Of a stretch of 64,000 nucleotides of DNA, positions 29,930-42,220 are shown piece by piece. The number at the start of each line of letters is the position of its first letter. The first letter of the stretch is position 1. The translations under genes were made by a program, and so were the position numbers. Origin of the DNA: Mesostigma viride. Lineage: Eukaryota; Streptophyta; Mesostigmatophyceae; Mesostigmatales; Mesostigmataceae. The stretch spans positions 2,072,325 through 2,136,324 of the forward strand of contig RPFO01000213.1 of NCBI GenBank assembly GCA_009746045.1. Direction: 5' to 3'. The notes beneath the pieces were generated by a model. It ran no database searches. It had not been told where the DNA came from and saw nothing but the letters and a program-made list of their open reading frames with translations.

Positions 29930-31173
29930 ACATGTGTGTGCAGCCGGCCCTTGCGTGCGCGGTGTGTGTACGTTTCTGTGCAGCCGCCCCTTGCGTGCGC
30001 GGTGTATGTACGTGTGTGTGCATGCCGGCCCTTGCGTGCATGGTGTGTGTACGTGTGTGTGCAGCCGCCCCTTGCGTGCGCGGTGTATGTACATGTGTTT
30101 GCACTCGCCCCTTGCGTGCGCGGTGTATGTACGTGTGTGTGCAGCCGCCCCTTGCGTCCGCGGTGGATGTACGTGTGTGCGCACTCGCCCCTTGCGTGCG
30201 CGGTGTATGTACGTGTGTGTGCAGCCGCCCCTTGCGTGCGCGGTGTATGTACATGTGTGTGCATCCTTGTCCTTGCGTGCATGGTGTATGTACATGTGAG
30301 TGCCGTCGCCCCAACCGTGCATTGTGTATGTACGTGTGTGTGCAGCCGCCCCTTGCGTGCATGGTGTATGTACATGTGTTTGCACTCTCCCCTTGCGTGC
30401 GCGGTGTATGTACGTGTGTGTGCAGCCGCCCCTTGCGTGCGCGGTGGATGTACGTGTGTGCGCACTCGCCCCTTGCGTGCGCGGTGTATGTACGTGTGTG
30501 TGCAGCCGCCCCTTGCGTGCGCGGTGTATGTACATGTGTGTGCATCCTTGTCCTTGCGTGCATGGTGTATGTACATGTGAGTGCCGTCGCCCCAACCGAG
30601 CATTGTGTATGTACGTGTGTGTGCAGCCGCCCCTTGCGTGCATGGTGTGTGTACATGTGTGTGCATCCTTGTCCTTCCGTGCATGGTGTATGTACATGTG
30701 TGTGCAGCCGCCCCTTGCGTGCGCAGTGTATGTACGTGTGTGTGCAGCCGCCCCTTGCGTGCATGGTGTGTGTACATGTGTGTGCATCCTTGTCCTTGCG
30801 TGCATGGTGTGTGTACATGTGTGTGCAGCCGCCCCTTGCGTGCGCGGTGGATGTACATGTGCAGGCAGTTGCCCCTTGCGTGCGCGGTGTATGTACATGT
30901 GTTTGCACTCGCCCCTTGCGTGCGCGGTGTATGTACATGTGTGTGCAGCCGCCCCTTGCGTGCATGGTGTATGTACATGTGTGTGCAGTCGCCCCGTGCG
31001 TGCGCAGTGTATGTACGTGTGTGTGCATGCCGGCCCTTGCGTGCATGGTGTGTGTACGTGTGTGTGCAGGCGCCCCTTGCATGCGCAGTGTATGTACGTG
31101 TGAGTGCAGCCGGCCCTTCCGTGCGCGGTGGATGTACATGTGTGGGCAGTTGCCCCTTGCGTGCGCGGTGTAT
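29930..31173 (+). repeat. 40-bp minisatellite, block 1
   Basis: The unit is about 40 bp, with fixed parts TGTATGTACRTGTG, TGCAGCCGCCCC and TTGCGTGCGCGG or TTGCGTGCATGG. It has few stop codons in any frame, so very long open frames arise on both strands. It is interrupted at 31173 by YR-a. Confidence 0.95.
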
Positions 31174-31582
31174 TTGGTGAGCTTATGCTCGTATTATATT
31201 TGAACGACAAAGGGGCTCAAGGGGAAGGGCAGCCAGCCGGTTAGATAGTTTCCTATCTAATGTGGGGATTTTACCCCCCGACCTGAAAAACGACCTAGTA
31301 AAAATGACGGAATGGGAATAGGGAATAGGAGCTAGGGCCGGTGGTGCCTATCTAATGTTAGGTGTGCGGCACCTAATTAGGGGTACCGGCGGTGTCATGT
31401 AAGAAAGGACGGAAGGGGTGTATTGGTGCCAGAATAATTTTGTGGCATACACCCCTCTCCGTAGGCGACTTACCATATACTTACCGGCCTTAACTTTAAG
31501 GCCCTCATCCGTACTCCGGTTGTGGAGCTTGGTTTGTACTAAGGGCGGTGGAGGGGAGGGGAGGCGTCCTCCTTGCAGCTTC

Positions 31583-32372
31583 GCATCCATCGGTAATCAC
31601 GGTGGCGGCTGGCCATGGCGGCCCAGCCGATAATTAGACGACAGCTACCAGCCCACCCCTGGCGGGTGGGCTTTGCATGAAATAAAATTCCTACCCTGCC
31701 CCACTGTCTTCGAGGTGCAGATAACGACTTCCAACGCATTATTTGGGCCGATGCCACTAAGAACGAAAGGCATCCCCTGCCACGGGATGCATTTTCTGGC
31801 TCGGCCCCAGGGCTCGGATATGGGCAATATTGCGTTAGGGTGGTAAAAGTCTTGAGACGGCGTAGGAAATTTCTGTAAGGCAGTGACTGCGTGGGCCGAG
31901 CTGCAGAGCCCGAAATTCGGGCTCACCTGGCTGTTTACCTCCGCCTGTAACCACAGCGGTGGACCAGATGGGGAGGTGCGGGTGATGGCGGTGCGCCGAG
32001 TTGTTGGGGGAAGTGCCCATGCGTTCCATGGGGGGGTCATACATAGGACGCATGTACCCGACGCATGGAGGAGGAGGAGCCTCGTGCTGCAGACGAGAGG
32101 GCGGGAACTGGCGCCTCACCGGGCGCCAGAATTTTGCTAAGTTACATCGTCGGGCGAGTCATGTCACATTTACCAAACCAGATATCCGCGCGGGGCGTAA
32201 ATCCAAAGTGTGGCACTGCGGGGACCGCCGCGTTTACGCGGGGGAACGAAAACTGGCCCCCTCTCGGCCGCCGATGGAGGGATCGTAGCGGCCATAGGTA
32301 CCGACCTAAGGAGGGGGAATTACCGGACAGAGGCGAGCACATGGAGCGGCCGCGGGCCAGGGGGGGAAAGCG
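31583..32372. other. YR-a internal non-coding segment
   Basis: Short open frames exist on both strands, but none resembles Gag, RT or recombinase. Nothing functional is recognised. Confidence 0.5.
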
Positions 32373-32576
32373 GGACTTTGCTGCCATGCCAGCGGGCTGG
32401 AGCTTGTGAACGAATTTCTCAGCTGAAAACTGTGTTTTATGAGCTTGCCGCCTTTTATGGGCAGGCACGTATTTGTAACAAACTAGTGTATCTGGTTGGT
32501 TTCCTAACTCCATGGCCTCCAATGAGTAACTAGTATTTGGTGAGCTTATGCTCGTATTATATTTGAACGACAAAGG

Positions 32577-33320
32577 TGTCAAATATCTAGCGATGTTTCT
32601 CTACTTTTGTCACGCATTATGTTATCACGCATTATATGCGGGGAAAATTGACGCCGTCAGCTAGGTGTTTATTTACACGACTTGTTGTTGGGTTTGCATC
32701 CCTATTAATTGCACCCACAGGTCGTTGACTAGTTTAATATCATATACAATGTTTGAGTGTATTAAAATCCGAATGATGTTGCTCGGAATACAGCAAGCGT
32801 TACCTGTCAGCACCGTTACAGGTGCCGTAATTTACATCGGCTCTCTCCGGATCAGATCAGGTCCGCAGTTTGTGGTGCCGCCCTGGAGGCGATAGGACTT
32901 TGAGCCTATCAGACCACACACACAATGTACCATGATGTGGACAATAGATTACAGGCTGCAAAGTCGTTATTATCTAGTGTTCTTTCCGTGGTTGTAGAGA
33001 CGCTAAGCTGCAGTGCCGTCAGATGTAAATCAACGGTGCATAATGCATTAGCCGCCACTACTTTGTGTGCCTAGAGTTGTTTGCTTGCCTAGCCGTGTGT
33101 GGCCCCGACCCAGTGTTGGTCGTGTGACCCTGCCCAGTGTTGGCATTGTCATTTGCCCTGGCCCAGTGTTGGCTATGGTAGACTGCGCCCAGTGTTGGCC
33201 GCACCGTGTTTTCCACTCTCAGTAAACGTATTTTAATACAAGAAGTCTTTTCCATACACTTGTGCAATATCTGGGTCATAACAGGCAAAAGATCTTTCCT
33301 CCGAGCCCCGGTTTCTGACA
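32577..33320 (+). repeat. 5' LTR of the gag-only element
   Basis: Begins TGTCAAATATC and ends GTTTCTGACA. Near 33108-33205 it contains four spaced copies of CCCAGTGTTGG. Confidence 0.92.
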
Positions 33321-33336
33321 TGGTATCGCGTAGCGA

Positions 33337-33738
33337 GTGATGCCTATGAACCCATATTTTCCAATTCCCAACGACCGCAACCTGAGATCTGGAATTGAGC
33401 TTTTTCAATTTCCCGAAGAATCTTGCCCAGACTACCTCGCAAGAGCAAATCTGCTTTTTGCCCAAGTTGAAGACATCTTCCCGGGCGTGTTTCCTGAATC
33501 TGCCTACTGCCGCTGGCTCCTGCGTGGCATTCGACAAGAATTTTTCAACTGTGTGTGTTTCAGCGAACTTCCAGACTTTTCAATCAGAAATCTACAGGAT
33601 CTGCTCGACAACAACGCAGTATCTCTGGAGAGATTAAATCACACTTTACTTCACATTACAAATCTCCAACGCAATCAAGAACATGTCGGGAGGTGCGCCA
33701 GCTGTGGCACGAGAAGTCAAGGAGAGCAGCGTTCTTAG
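33337..33738 (+). CDS. Small ORF upstream of gag, unknown (133 aa)
   Basis: The ORF starts 17 nt after the LTR and overlaps the start of gag in another frame. Its sequence looks structured (FQFPEESCPDYLARANLLF, VFPESAYCRWLLRG, FSIRNLQDLLDNN) and may be an upstream coding region or an N-terminal Gag extension lost by frameshift. No family is recognised. It may also be chance. Confidence 0.35.
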   Translation: MMPMNPYFPIPNDRNLRSGIELFQFPEESCPDYLARANLLFAQVEDIFPGVFPESAYCRWLLRGIRQEFFNCVCFSELPDFSIRNLQDLLDNNAVSLERLNHTLLHITNLQRNQEHVGRCASCGTRSQGEQRS

Positions 33739-34567
33739 TGCTCTCAAGAATCTCAACTTTGATGGGAGCGACCCCAAGAAATTCACCGGATTCCGAATCA
33801 AGGCGGAAGGGCAATTCGACGCCCTCGGATATTCAGATGTACTAGCTGGAAAGGATCCGATCGTGGTAAAGCAGCAAAAAATTGGTTACGCTGCCCTGAT
33901 TGCTGGCCTCGACGGCAACGCGCTACTGCATGCCGCTACGGCCCCCAACAAGTATATGCACGAGGCGTGGACCGTCCTGGTTGACGTCTATGGACGTGAC
34001 GAAACGACATCCACCCATCAGGCCGCGACACTTGAGGAACTGCTGTCAGCTGAGCAGATTCCCATGGATTCTGTTCCTGCAAATGTCAATCTCACCGAAC
34101 GATTGTACCTGCAATATAATAAATTAAGCAACAATAAACTCCATGATTCCATCCTGGTGACATCACACCGCCGCAGACTTCCTGCCCAGTATGGCCCCGT
34201 CCTGGCGGCGTACAACCTTCCCCCCGACTTGACGTGGAAAGACTACAAGACCGCCGTCCTGAAAGTGGACGACCATCTGCGTGTGCACCGCGCGGCCCAA
34301 GCTGGCAGCTCAGATTCCAGTGCACCAGTGTATCATACTGCTGCCTGCCCCCACTGTGCGGGTACTATCGACGAATCAGTCTTCCTCACCAAGGGTGGGA
34401 AAGTGCTGACCTGCAAGCACTGCCACCGTACCGGTCACACTGAGGATCGCTGCTGGTCCAAGAAGGCGGAGAACAAGTCCAAGAAACCTGAGGCGCACTT
34501 CACCATGGACGGCGAGCCACTGGCTGACGACGTGGCAGATGTTCCTGCTGGTTTTTTCATTGAGTAG
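33683..34567 (+). CDS. gag: Gag of the gag-only element (294 aa)
   Basis: Copia-type Gag. The N-terminal half shows the pattern expected of the family: LNFDGSDPKKFTGFRIKAEG, then YAALIAGLDGNALLHAA and AWTVLVDVYG. A zinc-ribbon-like pair (CPHCAG) comes before the zinc knuckle CKHCHRTGHTEDRC (C-x2-C-x4-H-x4-C) near the C-terminus. It ends at 34567, 30 nt before the 3' LTR, so no room is left for pol. It differs from the Gag of Copia-1, -2 and -4, so it is likely mobilised by another, canonical Copia family. Confidence 0.88.
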   Translation: MSGGAPAVAREVKESSVLSALKNLNFDGSDPKKFTGFRIKAEGQFDALGYSDVLAGKDPIVVKQQKIGYAALIAGLDGNALLHAATAPNKYMHEAWTVLVDVYGRDETTSTHQAATLEELLSAEQIPMDSVPANVNLTERLYLQYNKLSNNKLHDSILVTSHRRRLPAQYGPVLAAYNLPPDLTWKDYKTAVLKVDDHLRVHRAAQAGSSDSSAPVYHTAACPHCAGTIDESVFLTKGGKVLTCKHCHRTGHTEDRCWSKKAENKSKKPEAHFTMDGEPLADDVADVPAGFFIE

Positions 34568-34597
34568 CCGGAATACGTGACATGCAGTATGGGGGTG

Positions 34598-35341
34598 TGT
34601 CAAATATCTAGCGATGTTTCTCTACTTTTGTCACGCATTATGTTATCACGCATTATATGCGGGGAAAATTGACGCCGTCAGCTAGGTGTTTATTTACACG
34701 ACTTGTTGTTGGGTTTGCATCCCTATTAATTGCACCCACAGGTCGTTGACTAGTTTAATATCATATACAATGTTTGAGTGTATTAAAATCCGAATGATGT
34801 TGCTCGGAATACAGCAAGCGTTACCTGTCAGCACCGTTACAGGTGCCGTAATTTACATCGGCTCTCTCCGGATCAGATCAGGTCCGCAGTTTGTGGTGCC
34901 GCCCTGGAGGCGATAGGACTTTGAGCCTATCAGACCACACACACAATGTACCATGATGTGGACAATAGATTACAGGCTGCAAAGTCGTTATTATCTAGTG
35001 TTCTTTCCGTGGTTGTAGAGACGCTAAGCTGCAGTGCCGTCAGATGTAAATCAACGGTGCATAATGCATTAGCCGCCACTACTTTGTGTGCCTAGAGTTG
35101 TTTGCTTGCCTAGCCGTGTGTGGCCCCGACCCAGTGTTGGTCGTGTGACCCTGCCCAGTGTTGGCATTGTCATTTGCCCTGGCCCAGTGTTGGCTATGGT
35201 AGACTGCGCCCAGTGTTGGCCGCACCGTGTTTTCCACTCTCAGTAAACGTATTTTAATACAAGAAGTCTTTTCCATACACTTGTGCAATATCTGGGTCAT
35301 AACAGGCAAAAGATCTTTCCTCCGAGCCCCGGTTTCTGACA
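34598..35341 (+). repeat. 3' LTR of the gag-only element
   Basis: Appears identical to 32577-33320 wherever compared. Confidence 0.92.
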
Positions 35342-35714
35342 AAAGGGGCTCAAGGGGAAGGGCAGCCAGCCGGTTAGATAGTTTCCTATCTAATGTGGGG
35401 ATTTTACCCCCCGACCTGAAAAACGACCTAGTAAAAATGACGGAATGGGAATAGGGAATAGGAGCTAGGGCCGGTGGTGCCTATCTAATGTTAGGTGTGC
35501 GGCACCTAATTAGGGGTACCGGCGGTGTCATGTAAGAAAGGACGGAAGGGGTGTATTGGTGCCAGAATAATTTTGTGGCATACACCCCTCTCCGTAGGCG
35601 ACTTACCATATACTTACCGGCCTTAACTTTAAGGCCCTCATCCGTACTCCGGTTGTGGAGCTTGGTTTGTACTAAGGGCGGTGGAGGGGAGGGGAGGCGT
35701 CCTCCTTGCAGCTT

Positions 35715-35729
35715 CCCACCCACCCACCC
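35715..35729 (-). repeat. G-quadruplex motif at A2/B2 junction of YR-a
   Basis: CCCACCCACCCACCC on plus directly at the end of A2. Confidence 0.85.
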
Positions 35730-35902
35730 ACTGCAGTAGGACTTTGCTGCCATGCCAGCGGGCTGGAGCTTGTGAACGAATTTCTCAGCTGAAAACTGTG
35801 TTTTATGAGCTTGCCGCCTTTAGTTATGGGCAGGCACGTATTTGTAACAAACTAGTGTATCTGGTTGGTTTCCTAACTCCATGGCCTCCAATGAGTAACT
35901 AG

Positions 35903-38900
35903 TATGTACATGTGTTTGCACTCGCCCCTTGCGTGCGCGGTGGATGTACATGTGTGTGCAGCTGCCCCTTGCGTGCATGGTTTATGTACATGTGTGTGCA
36001 GTCGCCCCGTGCGTGCGCAGTGGATGTACGTGTGTGTGCAGCCGCCCCTTGCGTGCGCGGTGTATGTACATGTGTGTGCATCCTTGTCCTTGCGTGCATG
36101 GTGTATGTCAGTCGCCCCTTGCGTGCGCGGTGGATGTACATGTGTGTGCAGCCGCCCCTTGCGTGCATGGTGTGTGTACGTGTGTGTGCAGCCGCCCCTT
36201 GCGTGCATGGTGTATGTACATGTGTTTGCACTCTCCCCTTGCGTGCGCGGTGTATGTACGTGTGTGTGCAGCCGCCCCTTGCGTGCGCGGTGGATGTACG
36301 TGTATGCGCACCCGCCCCTTGCGTGCGCGGTGTATGCCAGTGTGTGTGCATGCCGGCCCTTGCGTGCATGGTGTGTGTAAGTGTGTGTGCAGCAGCCCCT
36401 TGCGTGCGCGGTGTAGGTACGTATGTGTGCAGCCGCCCCTTGCGTGCGCGGTGTATGTACGTGTTAATGCAGCCGGCCCTTGCGTGCGCAGTGTATGTCC
36501 AGGTGCGGGCAGTTGCCCCTTGCGTGCGCGGTGTATGTACATGTGAGTGCAGCCGCCCCTTGCGTGCGCGGTGTATGTACGTGTTAATGCAGCCGGCCCT
36601 TGCGTGCGCAGTGTATGTCCAGGTGCGGGCAGTTGCCCCTTGCGTGCGCGGTGTATGTACATGTGAGTGCAGCCGCCCCTTGCGTGCGCGGTGTATGTAC
36701 GTGTGTGTGCAGCCGCCCCGTGGTTGCGCGGTGGATGTACATGTGAGTGCAGCCGTCCCTTCCGTGCATGGTGTGTGTACGTGTGTGTGCAGTTGCCCCT
36801 TGCGTGCGCAGTGTATGTACGTGTGTGTGCATGCCGGCCCTTGCGTGCATGGTGTATGTACGTGTGTGTGCAGCCGGCCCTTGCGTGCATGGTGTGTGTA
36901 GATGTGTGTTCATCCTTGTCCTTGCGTGCATGGTGTATGTACATGTGGGTGCAGCCGCCCCTTGCGTGCGCGGTGGATGTACATGTGCGGGCAGTTGCCC
37001 CTTGCGTGCGCGGTGTATGTACGTGTGTGTGCAGCCGGCCCTTGCGTGCGCGGTGTGTGTACATGTGTGTGCAGTTGCCCCTTGCGTGCACGGTGTAGGT
37101 ACGTGTGTGTGCAGCCGCCCCAAGCGTGCATGGTGTGTGTACGTGTGTGCAGCCGCCCCTTGCGTGCGCGGTGTATGCCAGTGTGTGTGCATGCCGGCCC
37201 TTGCGTGCATGGTGTGTGTAAGTGTGTGTGCAGCAGCCCCTTGCGTGCGCGGTGTAGGTACGTATGTGTGCAGCCGCCCCTTGCGTGCGCGGTGGATGTA
37301 CGTGTTAATGCAGCCGGCCCTTGCGTGCGCAGTGTATGTCCAGGTGTGGGCAGTTGCCCCTTGCGTGCGCGGTGTATGTACGTGTGTGTGCAGCCGCCCC
37401 TTGCGTGCATGGTGGGTGTACATGTGAGTGCAGCCGCCCCTTGCGTGCGCGGTGTGTGTACGTGTGTGTGCAGTTGCCCCTTGCGTGCGCGGTGGATGTA
37501 CGTGTGTGTGCATGCCGGCCCTTGCGTGCATGGTGTGTGTACGTGTGTGTGCAGCCGCCCCTTGCGTGCGCGGTGTATGTACATGTGTGTTCATCCTTGT
37601 CCTTGCGTGCATGGTGTATGTACATGTGGGTGCAGGCGCCCCTTGCATGCGCGGTGGATGTACATGTGCGGGCAGTTGCCCCTTGCGTGCGCGGTGTATG
37701 TACATGTGAGTGCAGCCGCCCCTTGCGTGCGCGGTGTATGTACGTGTGTGTGCAGCCGCCCCGTACGTGGTTGCGCGGTGGATGTACATGTGAGTGCAGC
37801 CGTCCCTTCCGTGCATGGTGTATGTCCGTGTGTGTGCAGTTGCCCCTTGCGTGCGCAGTGTATGCACGTGTGTGTGCATGCCGGCCCTTGCGTGCATGGT
37901 GTATGTACGTGTGTGTGCAGCCGGCCCTTGCGTGCATGGTGTGTGTAGATGTGTGTTCATCCTTGTCCTTGCGTGCATGGTGTATGTACATGTGGGTGCA
38001 GCCGCCCCTTGCGTGCGCGGTGGATGTACATGTGCGGGCAGTTGCCCCTTGCGTGCGCGGTGTATGTACGTGTGTGTGCAGCCGGCCCTTGCGTGCGCGG
38101 TGTGTGTACATGTGTGTGCAGTTGCCCCTTGCGTGCGCGGTGTATGTACGTGTGTGTGCAGCCGCCCCTTGCGTGCATGGTGTGTGTACATGTGAGTGCA
38201 GCCGCCCCTTGCGTGCGCGGTGTATGTACGTGTGTGTGCAGTTGCCCCTTGCGTGCGCAGTGTATGTCCAGGTGTGGGCAGTTGCCCCTTGCGTGCGCGG
38301 TGTATGTACGTGTGTGTGCAGCCGCCCCATGCGTGCGCGGTGTAGGTACGTGTGTGTGCAGCCGCCCCAAGCGTGCATGGTGGGTGTACATGTGAGTGCA
38401 GCCGCCCCTTGCGTGCGCGGTGTGTGTACGTGTGTGTGCAGCCGCCCCTTGCGTGCGCGGTGTAGGTACGTGTGTGTGCAGCCGCCCCAAGCGTGCATGG
38501 TGTGTGTACGTGTGTGCAGCCGCCCCTTGCGTGCGCGGTGTATGCCAGTGTGTGTGCATGCCGGCCCTTGCGTGCATGGTGTGTGTAAGTGTGTGTGCAG
38601 CAGCCCCTTGCGTGCGCGGTGTAGGTACGTATGTGTGCAGCCGCCCCTGGCGTGCATGGTGTATGTATGTGTGTGTGCAGCCGCCCCTTGCGTGCGCGGT
38701 GGATGTACGTGTGTGTGCAGCCACCCTTGCATGCGCGGTGTATGTACATGTGAGTGCCGTCGCCCCAAGCGTGCATTGTGTGTGTAAGTGTGTGTGCAGC
38801 AGCCCCTTGCGTGCGCGGTGTATGTACGTGTGTGTGCAGCCGCCCCTTGCGTGCGCGGTGTAGGTACGTGTGTGTGCAGCCGCCCCAAGCGTGCATGGTG

Positions 38901-41900
38901 TGTGTACGTGTGTGCAGCCGTTCCTTGCGTGCGCAGTGTATGCCAGTGTGTGTGCAGCCGCCCCATGCGTGCATGGTGAGTGTAAGTGTGTGTGCAGCAG
39001 CCCCTTGCGTGCGCAGTGTATGTACATGTGAGTGCAGCCGCCCCAAGCGTGCGCGGTGTGTGTACATGTGTGTGCAGTTGCCCCTTGCGTGCGCGATGGA
39101 TGTACGTGTGTGTGCATGCCGGCAATTGCGTGCATGGTGTGTGTACGTGTGTGTGCAGCCGCCCCTTGCGTGCGCGGTGTGTGTACGTGTGTGTGCACTC
39201 GCCCCTTGCGTGCGCGGTGGATGTACATGTGTGTGCAGCCGCCCCAAGCGTGCATGGTGTATGTACGTGTGTGTGCAGCCGCCCCTTGCGTGCGCGGTGT
39301 ATGTACGTGTGTGTGCAGCCGTCCCTTGCGTGCGCGGTGTGTGTACGTGTGTGTGCAGCCGCCCCATGCGTGCATGGTGAGTGTAAGTGTGTGTGCAGCC
39401 GGCCCTTGCGTGCGCAGTGTATGTACGTGTGTGTGCATGCCGGCCCTTGCGTGCATGGTGTATGTACGTGTGTGTGCAGCCGCCCCTTGCGTGCATGGTG
39501 TGTGTACATGTGAGTGCAGCCGCCCCTTGCGTGCGCGGTGTATGTACGTGTTAATGCAGCCGGCCCTTGCGTGCGCAGTGTATGTCCAGGTGTGGGCAGT
39601 TGCCCCTTGCGTGCGCGGTGTATGTACGTGTGTGTGCAGCCGCCCCTTGCGTGCATGGTGTATGTACATGTGAGTGCCGTCGCCCCAACCGTGCATTGTG
39701 TATGTACGTGTGTGTGCAGCCGCCCCTTGCGTGCATGGTGTATGTACATGTGTTTGCACTCTCCCCTTGCGTGCGCGGTGTATGTACGTGTGTGTGCAGC
39801 CGCCCCTTGCGTGCGCGGTGGATGTACGTGTGTGCGCACTCGCCCCTTGCGTGCGCGGTGTATGTACGTGTGTGTGCAGCCGCCCCTTGCGTGCGCGGTG
39901 TATGTACATGTGTGTGCATCCTTGTCCTTGCGTGCATGGTGTATGTACATGTGAGTGCCGTCGCCCCAACCGAGCATTGTGTATGTACGTGTGTGTGCAG
40001 CCGCCCCTTGCGTGCATGGTGTGTGTACATGTGTGTGCATCCTTGTCCTTCCGTGCATGGTGTATGTACATGTGTGTGCAGCCGCCCCTTGCGTGCGCGG
40101 TGTATGTACGTGTGTGTGCAGCCGCCCCTTGCGTGCATGGTGTGTGTACATGTGTGTGCATCCTTGTCCTTGCGAGCATGGTGTGTGTACATGTGTGTGC
40201 AGCCGCCCCTTGCGTGCGCGGTGGATGTACATGTGCAGGCAGTTGCCCCTTGCGTGCGCGGTGTATGTACATGTGTTTGCACTCGCCCCTTGCGTGCGCG
40301 GTGTATGTACATGTGTGTGCAGCCGCCCCTTGCGTGCATGGTGTATGTACATGTGTGTGCAGTCGCCCCGTGCGTGCGCAGTGTATGTACGTGTGTGTGC
40401 ATGCCGGCCCTTGCGTGCATGGTGTGTGTACGTGTGTGTGCAGGCGCCCCTTGCATGCGCAGTGTATGTACGTGTGAGTGCAGCCGGCCCTTCCGTGCGC
40501 GGTGGATGTACATGTGTGGGCAGTTGCCCCTTGCGTGCGCGGTGTATGTACATGTGTTTGCACTCGCCCCTTGCGTGCGCGGTGGATGTACATGTGTGTG
40601 CAGCTGCCCCTTGCGTGCATGGTTTATGTACATGTGTGTGCAGTCGCCCCGTGCGTGCGCAGTGGATGTACGTGTGTGTGCAGCCGCCCCTTGCGTGCGC
40701 GGTGTATGTACATGTGTGTGCATCCTTGTCCTTGCGTGCATGGTGTATGTCAGTCGCCCCTTGCGTGCGCGGTGGATGTACATGTGTGTGCAGCCGCCCC
40801 TTGCGTGCATGGTGTGTGTACGTGTGTGTGCAGCCGCCCCTTGCGTGCATGGTGTATGTACATGTGTTTGCACTCTCCCCTTGCGTGCGCGGTGTATGTA
40901 CGTGTGTGTGCAGCCGCCCCTTGCGTGCGCGGTGGATGTACGTGTATGCGCACCCGCCCCTTGCGTGCGCGGTGTATGCCAGTGTGTGTGCATGCCGGCC
41001 CTTGCGTGCATGGTGTGTGTAAGTGTGTGTGCAGCAGCCCCTTGCGTGCGCGGTGTAGGTACGTATGTGTGCAGCCGCCCCTTGCGTGCGCGGTGTATGT
41101 ACGTGTTAATGCAGCCGGCCCTTGCGTGCGCAGTGTATGTCCAGGTGCGGGCAGTTGCCCCTTGCGTGCGCGGTGTATGTACATGTGAGTGCAGCCGCCC
41201 CTTGCGTGCGCGGTGTATGTACGTGTTAATGCAGCCGGCCCTTGCGTGCGCAGTGTATGTCCAGGTGCGGGCAGTTGCCCCTTGCGTGCGCGGTGTATGT
41301 ACATGTGAGTGCAGCCGCCCCTTGCGTGCGCGGTGTATGTACGTGTGTGTGCAGCCGCCCCGTGGTTGCGCGGTGGATGTACATGTGAGTGCAGCCGTCC
41401 CTTCCGTGCATGGTGTGTGTACGTGTGTGTGCAGTTGCCCCTTGCGTGCGCAGTGTATGTACGTGTGTGTGCATGCCGGCCCTTGCGTGCATGGTGTATG
41501 TACGTGTGTGTGCAGCCGCCCCTTGCGTGCATGGTGTGTGTAGATGTGTGTTCATCCTTGTCCTTGCGTGCATGGTGTATGTACATGTGGGTGCAGCCGC
41601 CCCTTGCGTGCGCGGTGGATGTACATGTGCGGGCAGTTGCCCCTTGCGTGCGCGGTGTATGTACGTGTGTGTGCAGCCGGCCCTTGCGTGCGCGGTGTGT
41701 GTACATGTGTGTGCAGTTGCCCCTTGCGTGCGCGGTGTAGGTACGTGTGTGTGCAGCCGCCCCAAGCGTGCATGGTGTGTGTACGTGTGTGCAGCCGCCC
41801 CTTGCGTGCGCGGTGTATGCCAGTGTGTGTGCATGCCGGCCCTTGCGTGCATGGTGTGTGTAAGTGTGTGTGCAGCAGCCCCTTGCGTGCGCGGTGTAGG

Positions 41901-42220
41901 TACGTATGTGTGCAGCCGCCCCTTGCGTGCGCGGTGTATGTACGTGTTAATGCAGCCGGCCCTTGCGTGCGCAGTGTATGTCCAGGTGTGGGCAGTTGCC
42001 CCTTGCGTGCGCGGTGTATGTACGTGTGTGTGCAGCCGCCCCTTGCTTGCATGGTGGGTGTACATGTGTGGGCAGTTGCCCCTTGCGTGCGCGGTGTGTG
42101 TACGTGTGTGTGCAGTTGCCCCTTGCGTGCGCGGTGGATGTACGTGTGTGTGCATGCCGGCCCTTGCGTGCATGGTGTGTGTACGTGTGTGTGCAGCCGC
42201 CCCTTGCGTGCGCGGTGTAT
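35903..42220 (+). repeat. 40-bp minisatellite, main block
   Basis: Contains large internal duplications. 39674-42217 repeats 30300-31170 joined to 35906-37575 (offset +9374 before YR-a, +4642 after it). 37577-39600 recurs at 44033-45650 and 50937-51300 (offset about +6454, then +11737 after YR-d). The copies differ by few bases, so the duplications are recent compared with unit divergence. Confidence 0.92.

Larger units (their letters stand above)
32577..35341 (+). mobile_element. Gag-only LTR retrotransposon (TR-GAG type)
   Basis: Two 744-bp LTRs (32577-33320, 34598-35341) appear identical and end TG...CA. The 5-bp duplication AAAGG lies at 32572-32576 and 35342-35346. TGGTATCGCG follows the 5' LTR directly, matching the initiator-Met type primer site of Copia elements. 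A G-rich tract (TATGGGGGTG) precedes the 3' LTR. Only gag is encoded; RT and integrase must come from elsewhere. Identical LTRs point to a recent insertion, inside A2 of YR-a. Confidence 0.92.
31174..35902 (+). mobile_element. YR-a: non-autonomous YR element with split direct repeats
   Basis: A1 31174-31582 (409 bp), internal 31583-32372, B1 32373-32533, A2 32537-32576 plus 35347-35715 (409 bp, split by the gag-only LTR element), CCCACCCACCCACCC at 35715-35729, B2 35739-35902. TAT sits at the left edge, between B1 and A2, and at the right edge. The duplicated minisatellite at 40545-40547 preserves the empty site. A starts with TTGGTGAGCTTATGCTCG, close to the start of YR-d. The internal part has no convincing ORF. 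Confidence 0.87.

Noticed and set aside
29704-31203. 499-aa Cys/Val-rich ORF on plus, and His/Thr-rich ORFs on minus
   Set aside because: Both are direct translations of the 40-bp minisatellite; frames stay open because the unit lacks stops. There is no start context, domain or frame preference.
31174-35902. First reading of YR-a, -b and -c as a full copy followed by a tandem deletion derivative
   Set aside because: All three show the same A1-internal-B1-A2-B2 order with equal-length A and B pairs, which is the split direct repeat structure of PAT/TOC1-type elements and not independent deletions.
36584-39496. 970-aa and 1181-aa minus-strand ORFs in the main minisatellite block
   Set aside because: Same reason: a repeat with no selection for one frame. 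Parallel long frames exist on the other strand.
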